A stretch of DNA of 64,000 nucleotides, from positions 36,497,123 through 36,561,122 of the forward strand of contig CP154955.1 in the NCBI GenBank assembly GCA_039621445.1, in the 5' to 3' direction. The translations under genes and the position numbers were made by a program. The notes beneath the pieces were generated by a model. It was given only the letters and a program-made list of their open reading frames with translations, was not told the DNA's origin and did not search any database. Below are positions 9,132 to 18,218 of the stretch, piece by piece. Source of the DNA: Euglena gracilis (taxonomy: Eukaryota > Euglenida > Euglenophyceae > Euglenales). Numbering within the stretch: the stretch's first letter is position 1; each line of letters starts with the position of its first letter.

Positions 9132-9540
9132 AGCACTCGTACTCCCTCGAGGAAAACCGACAAGGGAGGAAGGGACACCGAGGGCGAAGCACAAAGACCT
9201 TGTGAGGCCATGCCTTGCTCGCCGGCGGTTTGTTGTGTGATGGTTCGCTGCGCTGGGTTAGGAGGTCCTGCTTAGTGCCGCCTCGCCGGAGTTGGCTGAC
9301 GATGCTGCTCCGACTTGGCGACGTGGCTTCTTGCCCCTGGGGGGGGGGTCCCCCCCCTCTCCCCCCCCTGGCCCCCATTTCCTGACCGAGGGCTCTTGAA
9401 CACAAATTTTCTTTTATGGGTGGGGGGGGTTGGGCTCACAAGGTCTTTGTGCTTCGCCCTCGGTGTCCCTTCCTCCCTTGTCGGTTTTCCTCGTGGGAGT
9501 ACGAGACACCTCGGGCTCCGCACTTTGCCCTTGTGAGGCC
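9132..9540. repeat. DIRS 3' terminal / internal complementary repeats
   Basis: The segment at about 9132-9215 (cgtactccctcgaggaaaac ... aaagaccttgtgagg) recurs inverted at about 9434-9508. The block 9216-9300 (gaggccatgccttgctcgcc ...) matches 13840-13930 at the other end of the element. Terminal inverted repeats plus an internal complementary region are typical of DIRS elements, which integrate through circular intermediates. The G/C homopolymers at 9338-9372 sit inside this region. Confidence 0.7.
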
Positions 9541-10193
9541 AGATTGTGCACTGAAATTAGGGGGGCCAGGGCATTTTCCAGGGCACCTTGGGCACCAAGG
9601 CGTTGGTAGTGGGCTGTAAAAGCTTCCACCCCCCTCCACTGGCCAATTTCACAAACTTCTTGGGCAGAAAGGCCCAATTTTTGGAGTAAACCAACTCCTG
9701 CTCCTCTGGTGGAGTGGGCCCCCCACTCCTGGGGGGGCACCCCATGTTTGGCCAAAAAATCTTTAGTTATGGAAGCAATGGTGTCTGCACTTATGGCCCT
9801 AAAGGGGGGTTTTAGCGAAATCAGAAGGGGCCCCCCAGGTCTCACGAATGACCTTGTTGCTGCAACATAAGACATCATCAAATGAAATGGGCTTATTTTG
9901 GGGCATTGTGGAATGGACACAAATCTTTCGCACTTATTGAATTTCTGGCCTTTACGCCTGATTTTGATGTAGGGCGCCTTGCCCAACACACTGGTGGTAC
10001 GTTTGATCCTCTCCAAATCTGAAGATCTGTATAAACAGAGGACTCGTGAGCAAAAAATAAGTTGTGTACGTAATGCACAAATATCAGTGGGAAAGGGGGC
10101 TTGGGCCAGCCCCAAGAGGATTGGGAGGGGATCCCAAAAAGCACCATATTTCTCCAGATTTTGGTTCCAGAACCTCTTGTAAGGTGCCAACAT
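9414..10193 (-). CDS. Tyrosine recombinase of DIRS-like element A
   Basis: A 259-residue frame with the catalytic set of lambda-integrase-type recombinases. There is an Arg at about 56 (LYRSSDLERI), Lys residues in the beta hairpin at 76-81, HSTR at 160-163 giving the His-x-x-Arg pair, Trp 187 where many members have His or Trp, and the nucleophilic Tyr 196 in AHYQRLG. In DIRS elements this enzyme inserts the circular DNA copy. The N terminus of the domain (KRYQSAFTLLWLILEKWGYP) lies in the preceding frame at about 10.3 kb, so the gene is split by damage between 10193 and 10285. Residues after about 220 read into the terminal repeat and are probably not part of the domain. Confidence 0.85.
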   Translation of the reverse strand: MLAPYKRFWNQNLEKYGAFWDPLPILLGLAQAPFPTDICALRTQLIFCSRVLCLYRSSDLERIKRTTSVLGKAPYIKIRRKGQKFNKCERFVSIPQCPKISPFHLMMSYVAATRSFVRPGGPLLISLKPPFRAISADTIASITKDFLAKHGVPPQEWGAHSTRGAGVGLLQKLGLSAQEVCEIGQWRGVEAFTAHYQRLGAQGALENALAPLISVHNLASQGQSAEPEVSRTPTRKTDKGGRDTEGEAQRPCEPNPPHP

Positions 10194-10284
10194 GTCGTGG
10201 AATCTCAGTCCACCAAACCAGGAATCAAAAGCGTTGCACTGTAGGCATTACGGGCCTGGGACTTGGAAAATTGAAATAATTGTA

Positions 10285-11607
10285 TCAAAGCGTCAGCCAC
10301 TTGGTCAGGTGTGGCTTCAGGGGGGGGTACCCCCATTTTTCCAAGATTAACCATAAAAGTGTAAAAGCGCTTTGATAACGCTTCAAGCTGGGGTTTCTCC
10401 CCAGGAAATCGTCAATGGTTTTATTCTGAATTTGTTTCCCCTCCAGAATTTGCCTGAGCAAATCATGCAGAGGAGAGGCCATCTGGGGGGTGGCATTTTC
10501 TCCCCCCTGCAGTTTTTGAACATGCCCCTGTAGGGGGTGATTTTCAGGCAGGGGGTCCCTGGCACTTTCATCTTTATTAATTGGGGCCACCATGTGGCTG
10601 AATCCCAGTAGGGGGTGACCATCAAAACTTTGGTCTGGGGAAACATTCTCAATCGTGGGAGAAATTGCTGAATGATGGACCAGGGGGGGTTTGCATAAAG
10701 TCCCCCCATGTTGTCCAGGGGACATTGGAGGGCATCCACTGCCCTGGCCTCCCAGTGGGGCCATCGGGCCACAAAATTGGGCAGTTTTTTGTTGCCTGGG
10801 GAGGCAAATAAATCTGTTTCCAAATTTATGAAATCTTTGAAATGCTGCCTTAGCCATTGAAAGAGCTGGGGGTCCAGTGAGTAATCCCCCCTGTCTGACT
10901 CCCACCTGCTTATGGGGTCTGCTAGGCATTCCTGTGAAGGAACCCTTTTCACTTGTAGAGTTAAGTTGTTTTCCATGCACCATTTGAAAAATGGCCTTAG
11001 AAGGCTGTTGAAGGAGTCTTTTCTGCCCCCCCCCTTTTGTCAGGTAATAATAAATTACCTGATTGTCTACTGAAAGGGACACCGTTTCCCCTGGTCTGCT
11101 TAGACTTTTCACCATGCTGATGGCTGCACGTAATTCTTTGACATTGATATGTAAAATGGAGTTTTCTCTCCAAAACTCCTGGACAACTTCTCCAGTGTGA
11201 ATGTCCAGCCCCCCCCAGGCATGGGTGCTGCTGTCTGAAGGCAACTCCCTTGTTGCATTTTGGTGGAAAGGTGTGCCCCCCCAGGTGTCCAACAGATTTT
11301 TTATTTCCCTCAATTGGGCTTTTATTTCCTGTGAAATGGAATGCTTTGAATCCCATGGGGCTGCAGACTTGTTTACCAAAAATCTTGTTAGGGAGTCTGT
11401 GAAAGCCCTTAAAAAGGCAGGGCCATGAGGTTGCACCTGATTTAACCCAAAATGGCAGCTAACTGCCTTTTCGACATGAAATCTTTTTTCACTATTTTCC
11501 CAAGCTCCTTTTTTATTGTCTACTGCCTTTTCGACAGGAATCTTTGTAATTTTTCCCTTTTGGAAATTTAACTGGAAGCCCAAGTGGTTTACGACCTGTG
11601 TGGGCAA
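10285..11607 (-). pseudogene. DIRS-like pol fragment: RNase H and start of recombinase
   Basis: This frame is sense coding at its two ends only. The first half holds the RNase H domain (DSSTHAWGGLDIHTGEV, NVKELRAAISMVKSL, SVDNQVIYYYL). The frame is then lost at a C9 run (11026-11034) and regained near 10500. The last 40 residues (SLKRYQSAFTLLWLILEKWG) are the N-terminal core-binding part of the tyrosine recombinase. The middle is out of frame; the true reading there is the ORF at 10383-10976. RNase H removes the RNA template during reverse transcription. Confidence 0.75.
10383..10976 (-). pseudogene. DIRS-like RNase H tail and N6-methyltransferase-like domain
   Basis: In-frame continuation of the RNase H/RT connection (ECLADPISRWESDRGDYSLD), followed by ETDLFASPGNKKLPNF, DALQCPLDN and ANPPWSIIQQFLPRL. 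NPPW is the (D/N)PP(Y/F/W) motif IV of amino-methyltransferases. A Dam-like domain of this kind, between RNase H and recombinase, is known from DIRS elements; whether it is active is unknown. It belongs to one polyprotein with 10285-11607 and is separated from it by the homopolymer at 11026-11034. The tail after about residue 150 (GEKMPPPRW onward) is out of frame. Confidence 0.72.
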
Positions 11608-11833
11608 TTTGTAATTTTCCCTCTAACTGGAAGCCCAAATTTTTTACGACCTGTGTGGGCTCCAAGGTTGACTTTTTGACATTTATTTTGAACCCCGAGT
11701 CGATTAGGTCTCTTACAACCCTGTTCAAGTCTTTTTGCAATGTATTTTGAGTGGGGGCAACCAGTAAAATGTCGTCCAGGTAAATAAAAACCTGGATTCC
11801 TTTTTTCCTCCAACGTTTCTCGAATGTCTTCAT
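11513..11833 (-). pseudogene. DIRS-like RT palm fragment (YLDD)
   Basis: It starts just after an in-frame TGA (11837-11839) that ends the upstream RT fragment. It contains IQVFIYLDDILLVAP, the polymerase active-site box, then LGFQLE typical of the DIRS/gypsy RT thumb. The thumb motif is partly duplicated: VV.NLGFQLEGK at about 11.62 kb and VVNHLGFQLNFQKGK at about 11.57 kb. Together with 11837-12345 this forms the reverse transcriptase. Confidence 0.8.
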
Positions 11834-11836
11834 GAC

Positions 11837-12345
11837 TCACATAAAAATTTGTGGCATCACATTTAGGCCAAAACAGCCTGCCTGGAATTCCCAGGTTTGT
11901 CCCCCCACCTGATGCCTTAGAAAGGGTTTTAGGGTTGGGTTCACTGGAATGTGAAAATATGCGTCCTTCAGGTCGATTTTGGCCGCCCAATGGCCTTTCT
12001 CCAAAACTGGGAAAATGTTTTGAATGTGATCTAATTTGAAAGCTTTCACGGGAAAATTTTGGTTTATTTCCCTGCAGTCGCTGATGAACCTCCATTTCGT
12101 TTGCCCCCCCTCTGGTTTTGATATCAGGAACCAGGGAATTAGATGTTGGGTTCCTGAATCCTGAACCCTCTTTATGGACACAGATTTTTCGTAATCCAAC
12201 AGGATTTTTTCTGCCTGTCTCAGATCTAGGTTGGCTCTGGTTTTTGGATGCGTGGATAATTTTGGTGGTTTGACCCAGGGGGGTTGAATTCCATCTTTTA
12301 TAAGTTGGCAGGTTGCTGGGGGGGCATTTTTCAGCCACCATTTTA
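11837..12345 (-). pseudogene. DIRS-like RT fingers fragment
   Basis: Contains the RT fingers and first palm motif: QAEKILLDYEK, WRFISDCREIN, HIQNIFPVLEKGHWAAKIDLKDAYFHIPV (catalytic Asp in IDLKDAYFH), FLRHQVGGQ and CFGLNVMPQIFM. The pattern D-L-K-D-A-Y-F-H-I-P is characteristic of DIRS/Ngaro RTs. The frame ends at a TGA (11837-11839) and resumes with VMKTFEKRW without a shift. The stop is one transition from CGA. The 5' edge at about 12345 is a frameshift next to a T7 run (12349-12355) relative to the Gag frame. Confidence 0.85.
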
Positions 12346-13491
12346 GACTTTTTTTGCAGTCTCTGGTGCAGGGGGGTGTCCCCCCACTTTTCCTCCATGG
12401 AATTTATCTCTGCAATCAAATGATTTTGTGGGGGTTGGTTGGGGGTTGTGGGAAATTTCACAACCTTTGGTGCCCCTGGAGTTTGATGTAATGGATGGGG
12501 GGGTGTGCATGCACTCACCCTCTCTCTCACAGGCTCTCTGCTCCATCTTGTCCTTTGTGTTGTCTGACGACATACCATAGGGGGGCCACTGAGGGTCCCC
12601 CCCTTGATTTCCCCTTCCATGGGTAGAGTTAAATGATTTGGGGGGTTGACCCCCTCGTCCACCTTTGCCCTCTCTAGGGCATCCTCCTGGGGCTGCTGGA
12701 GATGATTGATATAAGGTTTGCACCTTAGCTTCTGGGGGGCCATTTCTGGACCACTCCTTTGGCCACCATGGCCCTGTGAGTTCTGGCCGCCCTGGCCCTG
12801 AAGATAATGGCCTCCATGGCCCTGCACTTCTTGGCCACCATGGCCGTGCAAATGATTCAAACTCTGGCCGCCTTGGCCCTTATTTCCCCTCCATGGGGCT
12901 GAGTTTGACATTGGTCTCCAGCTCCACATGAAATCTGGGGGGGCTGCTGTGCCCCCCCTTCCTCCCCTTGAGAGGGGTTGTTGTGTTAGAAAGGTTGGGG
13001 GGATGTGGCAGACCTTTTCTCCCTCTTCCTGAAGGGAATTGCTTCTGGAATTGGCCACCATGGCCCCCACCTTGGCCTTGATTGCATCTTCTCCACTTCT
13101 GTTCGAATTGTGGTCTGGCGGCTGGGCGCCATTGTGGAACATGTCTGTGGAATCCTGTGGTCTGCTTCTGCCCCCTCTGGCTTGATTGGGCCCCAATGCC
13201 CAGGCGGTGCTGCTGGGCTGGGGGTTCCTTCTTCCTTCTGGTCTTTCTGGCCACTGTGGTCCACAGGCCGTGGCCGTCACTGGGTGGGGTTTTCTGCTGG
13301 GAAATTTCTGAAACTGGGATCTGGGGGGGAGGGGCGGCCACGGTTCGCCACATGTCGTCTGCACCTCCAGGTCGTCCGGCTGCCGCGGCGACAGCTGCTC
13401 CAGGTAGTTCACGTCGACCGCAAATTTCCAGTTTCTTCCCCACTTCATTGGTCATCGAAGTCAATTTTGAAATTGATATTTGAATTCTCAA
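12345..13491 (-). pseudogene. DIRS-like Gag, element A
   Basis: Presumed nucleic-acid-binding structural protein of DIRS element A, in two frames. The first starts at about 13491 (MRIQISISKLTSMTNEVGKK) and runs through DMWRTVAAPPPQ and SDGHGLWTTVARKTRRKK. The frame then changes near the G/C runs at about 12937-12958 and continues with PDFMWSWRP, a set of GHGGQ-type repeats (HGHGGQEVQGHGGHYLQGQGGQ) and NSMEEKWGDTPLHQRLQ. Identity of the segments follows from the intact frame of element B (14086-15498), which carries the same motifs in the same order. No zinc knuckle is visible; the Gly/His-rich repeats may bind nucleic acid. Confidence 0.7.
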
Positions 13492-13609
13492 TTGATATTC
13501 CTGTGGTACGTGTTCTTCTGGATATTCTTTTGATGTTGACTTCTCCTTTTGGTTCTCCTTCGTTTCAAACTCAATTCATTTCTTCTGGGTTGTCGAAGGG
13601 CAATTTAGG

Positions 13610-13935
13610 AATCAGCCAACTCCGGCAAAAAAAGGCACTAAGCAGGACCTCCTAACCCAGCGCAGCGAACCATCACACAACAAACCGCCGGCGAGCAAGG
13701 CATGGCCTCACAGGGGCAAAGTGCGGAGCCCGAGGTGTCCGCCGGCGAGCAAGGCATGGCCTCACAATGGCAAAGTGCGGAGCCCGAGGTGTCTCCGTCC
13801 CCGACACCTCGGGCTCCGCACTTTGCCCCTGTGAGGCCATGCCTTGCTCGCCGGCGGTTTGTTGTGTGATGGTTCGCTGCGCTGGGTTAGGAGGTCCCGC
13901 TTAGTGCCTTTTTTCGCCGGAGTTGGCTGATTCTT
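13610..13935. repeat. 130-bp inverted repeat between two head-to-head DIRS-like elements
   Basis: Left arm about 13610-13739 (aatcagccaactccggc ...), right arm about 13802-13935 (... gccggagttggctgatt). Between them is a partial second copy of the left arm's inner half (13740-13792). Both arms lead into related 5' leaders of opposite DIRS-like elements. The block also recurs at 9150-9310. Confidence 0.85.
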
Positions 13936-14085
13936 AATTTGCCCTTCGACATTCAGAAGAAAGGAACGTCAAATACCATATCAATTGGAAGAAGAACAAG
14001 TCAATCAATCAATTCAACATATCCAGAAAAAGTTGCTCGTGCAGAACCTCAAAACAGAAATTGTTGAAGTAGCTGAAAGATTTCA

Positions 14086-15498
14086 ATGAAAGATGCAATT
14101 TCCAAGAAGAACAGCGCTGGAGAACTTCAAGAGGGAGCAGCAGAAGCCGCAGCAGCTGGACAACCTGACGGCGCGGGTCGACTATGGCGAACCGTGGCTG
14201 CCCCTTCCCCAAAAGAAATTTCCCCAAAAGAAACTTTCACAACCCAAACCCCCCAAAGTGATGGCCACGGAAACTGGCAAACGGTGGTCAGAAGACCCCG
14301 CAAGGGGCAGAAGCAACCACCAGCAGGCCACTACGGCCATTGGAACCGGGGCCATGGTGGCCAACTTTCCAAAAACATTATGTGTTCAAGCGGGGCTATG
14401 GCAGCCAGAACCGCACAGGCCATGGTGGCCACAGAAGCCATGACGGCACAAACAGCCATGAAGGCATCTACAACATCCAAAGTCGCTGGAACAAAGTCCA
14501 AGGTGGCCACCAGCACCAAGGCCCCACAAGACATGGTAGGGGCAAAAAAGGTCAGACACACCATCCCCATCATTTCTCAATCACACCAACCGCCAGGGGT
14601 CAAGGGTGGGGCCCCAAGAACCCCTCAAGATTTCAAATGGGCATGGCGACCCAGAAATCAATCAGGCCATTGGGGCCATTCAAGTTATCATCAAGGCCAC
14701 TGGGGCCAGAAATGTCAAGAAGATCAATTTCAACAAGATTACAAGGAGGGTGCATCACAGGCCCCCCAGAAGCTAATGGACAGTCCTGCAAGGGCTTTGT
14801 ATTTAAATGGGCAGCCCCCTGCCCAGCCCCAGGAGGAACAGGAAGGGGAAGACTCCCCACCAGCATTTATTCCTGCTCAATCAACAAAGGGGGGACCCAC
14901 AGTGGCCCCCCTATGGTATGGCTACCAACACCATCAACATCAAGAAGGCCAGATAGGCAAATCCGGGGCAGTAAGCCGTATGGTATGGAAACCAACAACA
15001 AGATCCTCCAGAGAGAGTGTGAGCAGAGAGGGAGAGAGTGCATGCACATCCCCCCAGAAACATTTTCTGTTTCCAAGGCCTCAAGCCCTAGGGGCTCTAG
15101 GGGCTGTGAAGTGTCCAACACCCCCCAACCAGCCCCCAGAAAATCATCTAATTGGGAAAATAAATTCCATGGAGGAAAAATGGGGAGACACCCCCCTGTA
15201 CCAGAGACTTCAACAAAGTTTCCAGTGGTGGACAAAACATGCCCTCCCAGCAACCTTTCAATTGATCAGAAATGGAATCCAACCCCCCTGGATAAATCCT
15301 CCAAAATTGTCCACCCACCCAGAACCCAGAGCCAACTTGGACCTGAACCAGGCAGAAAAAATTCTGCTGGATTACGAAAAAATCTATAATCCATACATCC
15401 CATTCCACCACACCGAGCCCCCCCCCAGGGTACTCACAACCGTGAAAGGAAATGGGGGTCCAACACCACTCAAAAAAAATCCTTTTTTGAATGGATAA
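14086..15498 (+). CDS. DIRS-like Gag and start of Pol, element B (truncated)
   Basis: A 470-residue uninterrupted frame starting at an ATG. Its motif order is the same as in element A's Gag: RLWRTVAAPSPK, SDGHGNWQTVVRR, GHWNRGHGGQ, PQDFKWAWRPRNQ, GHWGHSSYHQGHWGQ, CTSP and NSMEEKWGDTPLYQRLQQ. It continues without a frameshift into the pre-RT segment ending LLDYEK at about 15385. Homology with element A stops there, and RT, RNase H and recombinase are absent. The last 35 codons run into C-rich repetitive DNA. It is therefore a 5'-end fragment, diverged from A, in opposite orientation. It shows that Gag and Pol were once one frame in this family. Confidence 0.72.
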   Translation: MKDAISKKNSAGELQEGAAEAAAAGQPDGAGRLWRTVAAPSPKEISPKETFTTQTPQSDGHGNWQTVVRRPRKGQKQPPAGHYGHWNRGHGGQLSKNIMCSSGAMAARTAQAMVATEAMTAQTAMKASTTSKVAGTKSKVATSTKAPQDMVGAKKVRHTIPIISQSHQPPGVKGGAPRTPQDFKWAWRPRNQSGHWGHSSYHQGHWGQKCQEDQFQQDYKEGASQAPQKLMDSPARALYLNGQPPAQPQEEQEGEDSPPAFIPAQSTKGGPTVAPLWYGYQHHQHQEGQIGKSGAVSRMVWKPTTRSSRESVSREGESACTSPQKHFLFPRPQALGALGAVKCPTPPNQPPENHLIGKINSMEEKWGDTPLYQRLQQSFQWWTKHALPATFQLIRNGIQPPWINPPKLSTHPEPRANLDLNQAEKILLDYEKIYNPYIPFHHTEPPPRVLTTVKGNGGPTPLKKNPFLNG

Positions 15499-15559
15499 AA
15501 ATAAGCCCCCCCCCCACGGTGTTCCCAACCGGGCAGGGAATGGAGGGTCCATTATCACC

Positions 15560-15860
15560 AAAAACCCTTTCAGTGATAGATGAAAATCAGCCCCCCCCGA
15601 GGGGAAGGCCTTGAGGAAAAGCTTGTCCCCCCCCGGCGAGAGGTGGGCTTGACTTGCCCCCCCCCCGAGGGGAAGGACTTGGGGAAAAGATTGCCCCCCC
15701 GGCGAGAGGTGGGCTTGACTTTGCCCCCTCCGAGGGAAAAGCCTTGGGCAACCGCCCCCCCCCCCCCCGGGCAAAGGGGGGGCTTGCCTTGCCCCCCCCC
15801 CCGGCGGGGAGGTTGAAGAAGACAACTCACTTCATTTTTTTGGAAATAATAACATAGCCC
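15560..15860. repeat. C-rich tandem repeats of about 60-65 bp
   Basis: About four degenerate units of the form (C)6-14, gaggggaagg(c/a)cttg.ggaaaag, then (C)7, ggcgagaggtgggcttga. C runs reach 14 bases. ORFs on either strand here are by-products of the repeat. Confidence 0.8.
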
Positions 15861-15869
15861 CCCCCCCGA

Positions 15870-17095
15870 TCAAGCCGACCGGGTTTTCGGGCCTCACTTG
15901 CCCAAAGGTGTGGGTATGATAAAATTGCCAATCAAACCGATTGGAGAAAGGTACCCCCCACGAGTACCACCGATCCGTGGGAAGGGAAAGGAGGGTGGAA
16001 ACACCCATTCAAAGCCCACCGCCTTGAATCTGGGTCGCCCCCCCCCATTGAAACAAATTCACAGATTCCTCTTTCAGGACAGGGAGGGTGCAAACAAAGA
16101 GTGTGCTGTGTCGACGTCAGGATAGCAATTGGCATGGGTAGGTCGCTAAACTTACCATCTCCACTCGTTCACTCCACATGCTCCTCGTACACCAAGACCA
16201 GAAAGCAACTCCTTGAAATAGTTTGAACTCCGTCTTCAGTTCATCCAATTCAGAGTCCCAGACTTCAAATTGATAATCCGTCCTGAGTAGGTGAACGAAA
16301 CGGATAGTGATGGTTGCCAGAGCCAAACGCCTCGTCGAAGTTCGGGGTGTTGGGCTTCGGCGTCTTCCTTGGGTGCCGGTTTGCCTCCCCTTAGTGTGGT
16401 GGCAAACCATGCACACCGTTATGGGGGGGTTCCTTCCACCAGTTGAAAATTTTGCAATATGGCTTAGCCCAGTCAAACCGACAGGGCAATCTCAAATCCA
16501 CATTGCCAATTACCCCCCCCTTCCAATACTTGGGGAAGGTTGTCAAGAGAACAAACCCTCGGATGTGCTTTCGGTGGTTTGTCCTCTTTAAGAATTTTTG
16601 GTGAGACTTTGGTGAAAATAAGGTAGAATCCAAAACCGGAATCCACCCACAACAACATAAACAAAACGGGTGGCAATCATGCGCTCTGTCAACGTTTTGC
16701 TTCTGTTGTTGGTGGCAATATCCCTTCCCGTTCCGGAGTGGGATCCTTTGATTGGAAAACACCCACCCAAAAAAATATAAGATCCCTGGCTAGTTTCCCC
16801 CTAGCCACGAGAATCCTTCATTCACCCTTGAAATCCTTTCACATGAGTTCAATGGAAAATGGCAAAAAAATCAACAGGGGCAATGAAATGTCCTCGATTG
16901 CCCACACCAGCCTCACCCAAACCAGGGTGTAGTGGTGAATGAAAACTTCAGGGGGAGAAATAAAAAATGAAACCAATGACGAGGAAACTCCCGTCATATT
17001 TCCCAGGGCCTCAGCCCTGTGATGGTGTCCACTTGCATCTGTGAAGAGGCATAGGGCGGACCTCCCCCTCCCCAGGCTACCACTCCAGGCCCTTT
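15870..17095. other. Stretch without recognised gene; possible 3' LTR start of the gypsy-like element
   Basis: The minus strand holds a 119-residue ORF (16117-16476) and others without recognisable domains. Just past the chromodomain and polypurine tract, a sequence starting tgaaaaagggcctgg on the minus strand (17099 downward) sits where a 3' LTR should begin. I found no second copy upstream of gag, so an LTR is not demonstrated. Confidence 0.4.
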
Positions 17096-17099
17096 TTCA

Positions 17100-17119
17100 C
17101 CTCCCTTTCCCCCTTTTTT
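17100..17119 (-). promoter_or_regulatory. Candidate polypurine tract
   Basis: On the minus strand, immediately after the chromodomain stop, there is an uninterrupted purine run aaaaaagggggaaagggagg. In LTR retrotransposons such a tract primes plus-strand DNA just before the 3' LTR. Confidence 0.6.
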
Positions 17120-17313
17120 TCAGGTTGCCGTTGTCTTTAAATCCTTAGAGACTTCTAACGGCAACCCTTTTCCCAGGAAATACGCTATTACGTCACTATT
17201 GTACTCCTGGAAAAACTGTTCCACCGGTTCCCAATTCGCCTCCTCAAACCCTTGCCACTTTGTTAAAAAAACATTTTTCCCTTAACAAACTTGTGGTTTA
17301 GGATTTTATCCAC
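17120..17313 (-). pseudogene. Chromodomain at the Pol C terminus (frameshifted)
   Basis: Two abutting frames. VDKILNHKFVKGK comes from 17313 to about 17275. Then, one base out of frame, there is FLTKWQGFEEANWEPVEQF followed by EYNSDVIAYF, ending at a TGA (17120-17122). The pattern (beta strand, hydrophobic-x-K-W-x-G-F/Y, x-W-E-P, helix) is that of chromodomains carried by chromoviral integrases, which bind modified histone tails and steer integration. The A5 and T7 runs at about 17264-17278 are the site of the frame change. It was too fragmented to appear as a clear ORF. Confidence 0.75.
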
Positions 17314-18218
17314 TAAACAGGTATCTGGGGCACCTTCCGCATCAGGTAACGTCCGCCGGTGGAAAAAAGGGGGGATAGGCTTATCAGATGTGTAGATTCA
17401 ACTAAACCCTTAAGACTCGCAGGCCTTCGGCACGCTTGGCAAGTCCCACAAAGGCCCATGACTCCTTTAGCAAAATCTCGAGCGAGTGAGTGATCAGCCC
17501 AATCATACCTAAGGGACATGCAATCCCACAGCCTTGGGAATCCCACATGCCCTTGGTATGAGTGGTGATCCCGAATGAGTTTTTCTTGGAGAGATTTGGG
17601 CACACAAAGCCTCTCGTCGAAAAACATTTTGTCACCAAAAACCTTGACATTTTCAGTCCACGGCACCTTTGAATCCTGGGTAGCCTGAAAAATTGGTGAC
17701 CAACGGGGACATTTTAAATATTCCTCCTTCCACGATAAATCCCACACAGAACCAGGGGGGATGGGTGAGGAATCGGTTATAGAAGTGGCTTCCCCCCCCT
17801 CACCACTAAAACCACCTGAAGACAACACAGGTGATTCTCGGTCTGCCCCAGGTACCTCAGTGGTAGCCGTGGCAGCAGGTTCAGGGATTAGCATTGTTGG
17901 CGAAGCTGGTATAGAAGTGGGTGTCAATGGAAAATGCTCCCCCCTTGGCTCTTGGACCTCCTCCACAAGGCTTGTCTCATTCCCAAACTCGTCTACCCGA
18001 GTTGAGAATGAAACATGTTTTCCCTTTTCTCCCTTGGGGGTGGAGGTTGAACCCAAACCCTGGGGTTTTGTTCCTCCAAGTGGTTCTGACTTCCTATCCC
18101 CCGGTCGTGTGCACCGTCCACCCGCGTCTCCGGACCCAGTGGTAGAACCACCCCGTGTGGTGACTCCACGAATGTATGTGTTGGCTGTGGTTGGTTGGTC
18201 CACCAACAGTAACCACAT
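17313..18218 (-). CDS. Pol linker and integrase H2C2 zinc finger
   Basis: A 301-residue frame. The first 170 residues are a Pro/Ser/Thr/Gly-rich linker between RNase H and integrase. From about 217 there is an H2C2 finger: His219 and His224 (DHHSYQGHVG), then Cys257 and Cys260 (LCGTCQAC). This matches the HX4-HX30-32CX2C zinc-binding domain N-terminal to retroviral-type integrases. The normal next element, an RNase-H-fold integrase core of about 150 residues with D,D-35-E, is not there: about 40 residues later the frame ends, and the chromodomain begins. A frameshift near the C6T6 run at about 17367 separates the two. I infer an internal deletion. Confidence 0.75.
   Translation of the reverse strand: MWLLLVDQPTTANTYIRGVTTRGGSTTGSGDAGGRCTRPGDRKSEPLGGTKPQGLGSTSTPKGEKGKHVSFSTRVDEFGNETSLVEEVQEPRGEHFPLTPTSIPASPTMLIPEPAATATTEVPGADRESPVLSSGGFSGEGGEATSITDSSPIPPGSVWDLSWKEEYLKCPRWSPIFQATQDSKVPWTENVKVFGDKMFFDERLCVPKSLQEKLIRDHHSYQGHVGFPRLWDCMSLRYDWADHSLARDFAKGVMGLCGTCQACRRPASLKGLVESTHLISLSPLFSTGGRYLMRKVPQIPV

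Larger units (their letters stand above)
9130..13935 (-). mobile_element. DIRS-like tyrosine-recombinase retrotransposon A (decayed)
   Basis: Reading the minus strand from 13.5 to 9.4 kb gives Gag, RT, RNase H, an N6-methyltransferase-like domain and a tyrosine recombinase, which is the DIRS order. There is no DDE integrase. Ends are short inverted repeats and an internal complementary region instead of LTRs (9132-9540 and 13610-13935 share sequence). At least four frameshifts and one in-frame TGA break the coding sequence, so this copy is not autonomous. Confidence 0.85.

Noticed and set aside
11589-12345. Second half of the 619-residue minus-strand ORF as protein
   Set aside because: Beyond about 12345 this frame is a shadow of the RT; the RT motifs are in the other frame.
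15580-15857. ORFs within the C-rich repeat
   Set aside because: Low-complexity Pro/Gly reading of a tandem repeat on both strands.
15870-17099. 3' LTR of the gypsy-like element
   Set aside because: Position after a polypurine tract is right, but I found no matching copy near the 5' end, so an LTR cannot be claimed.
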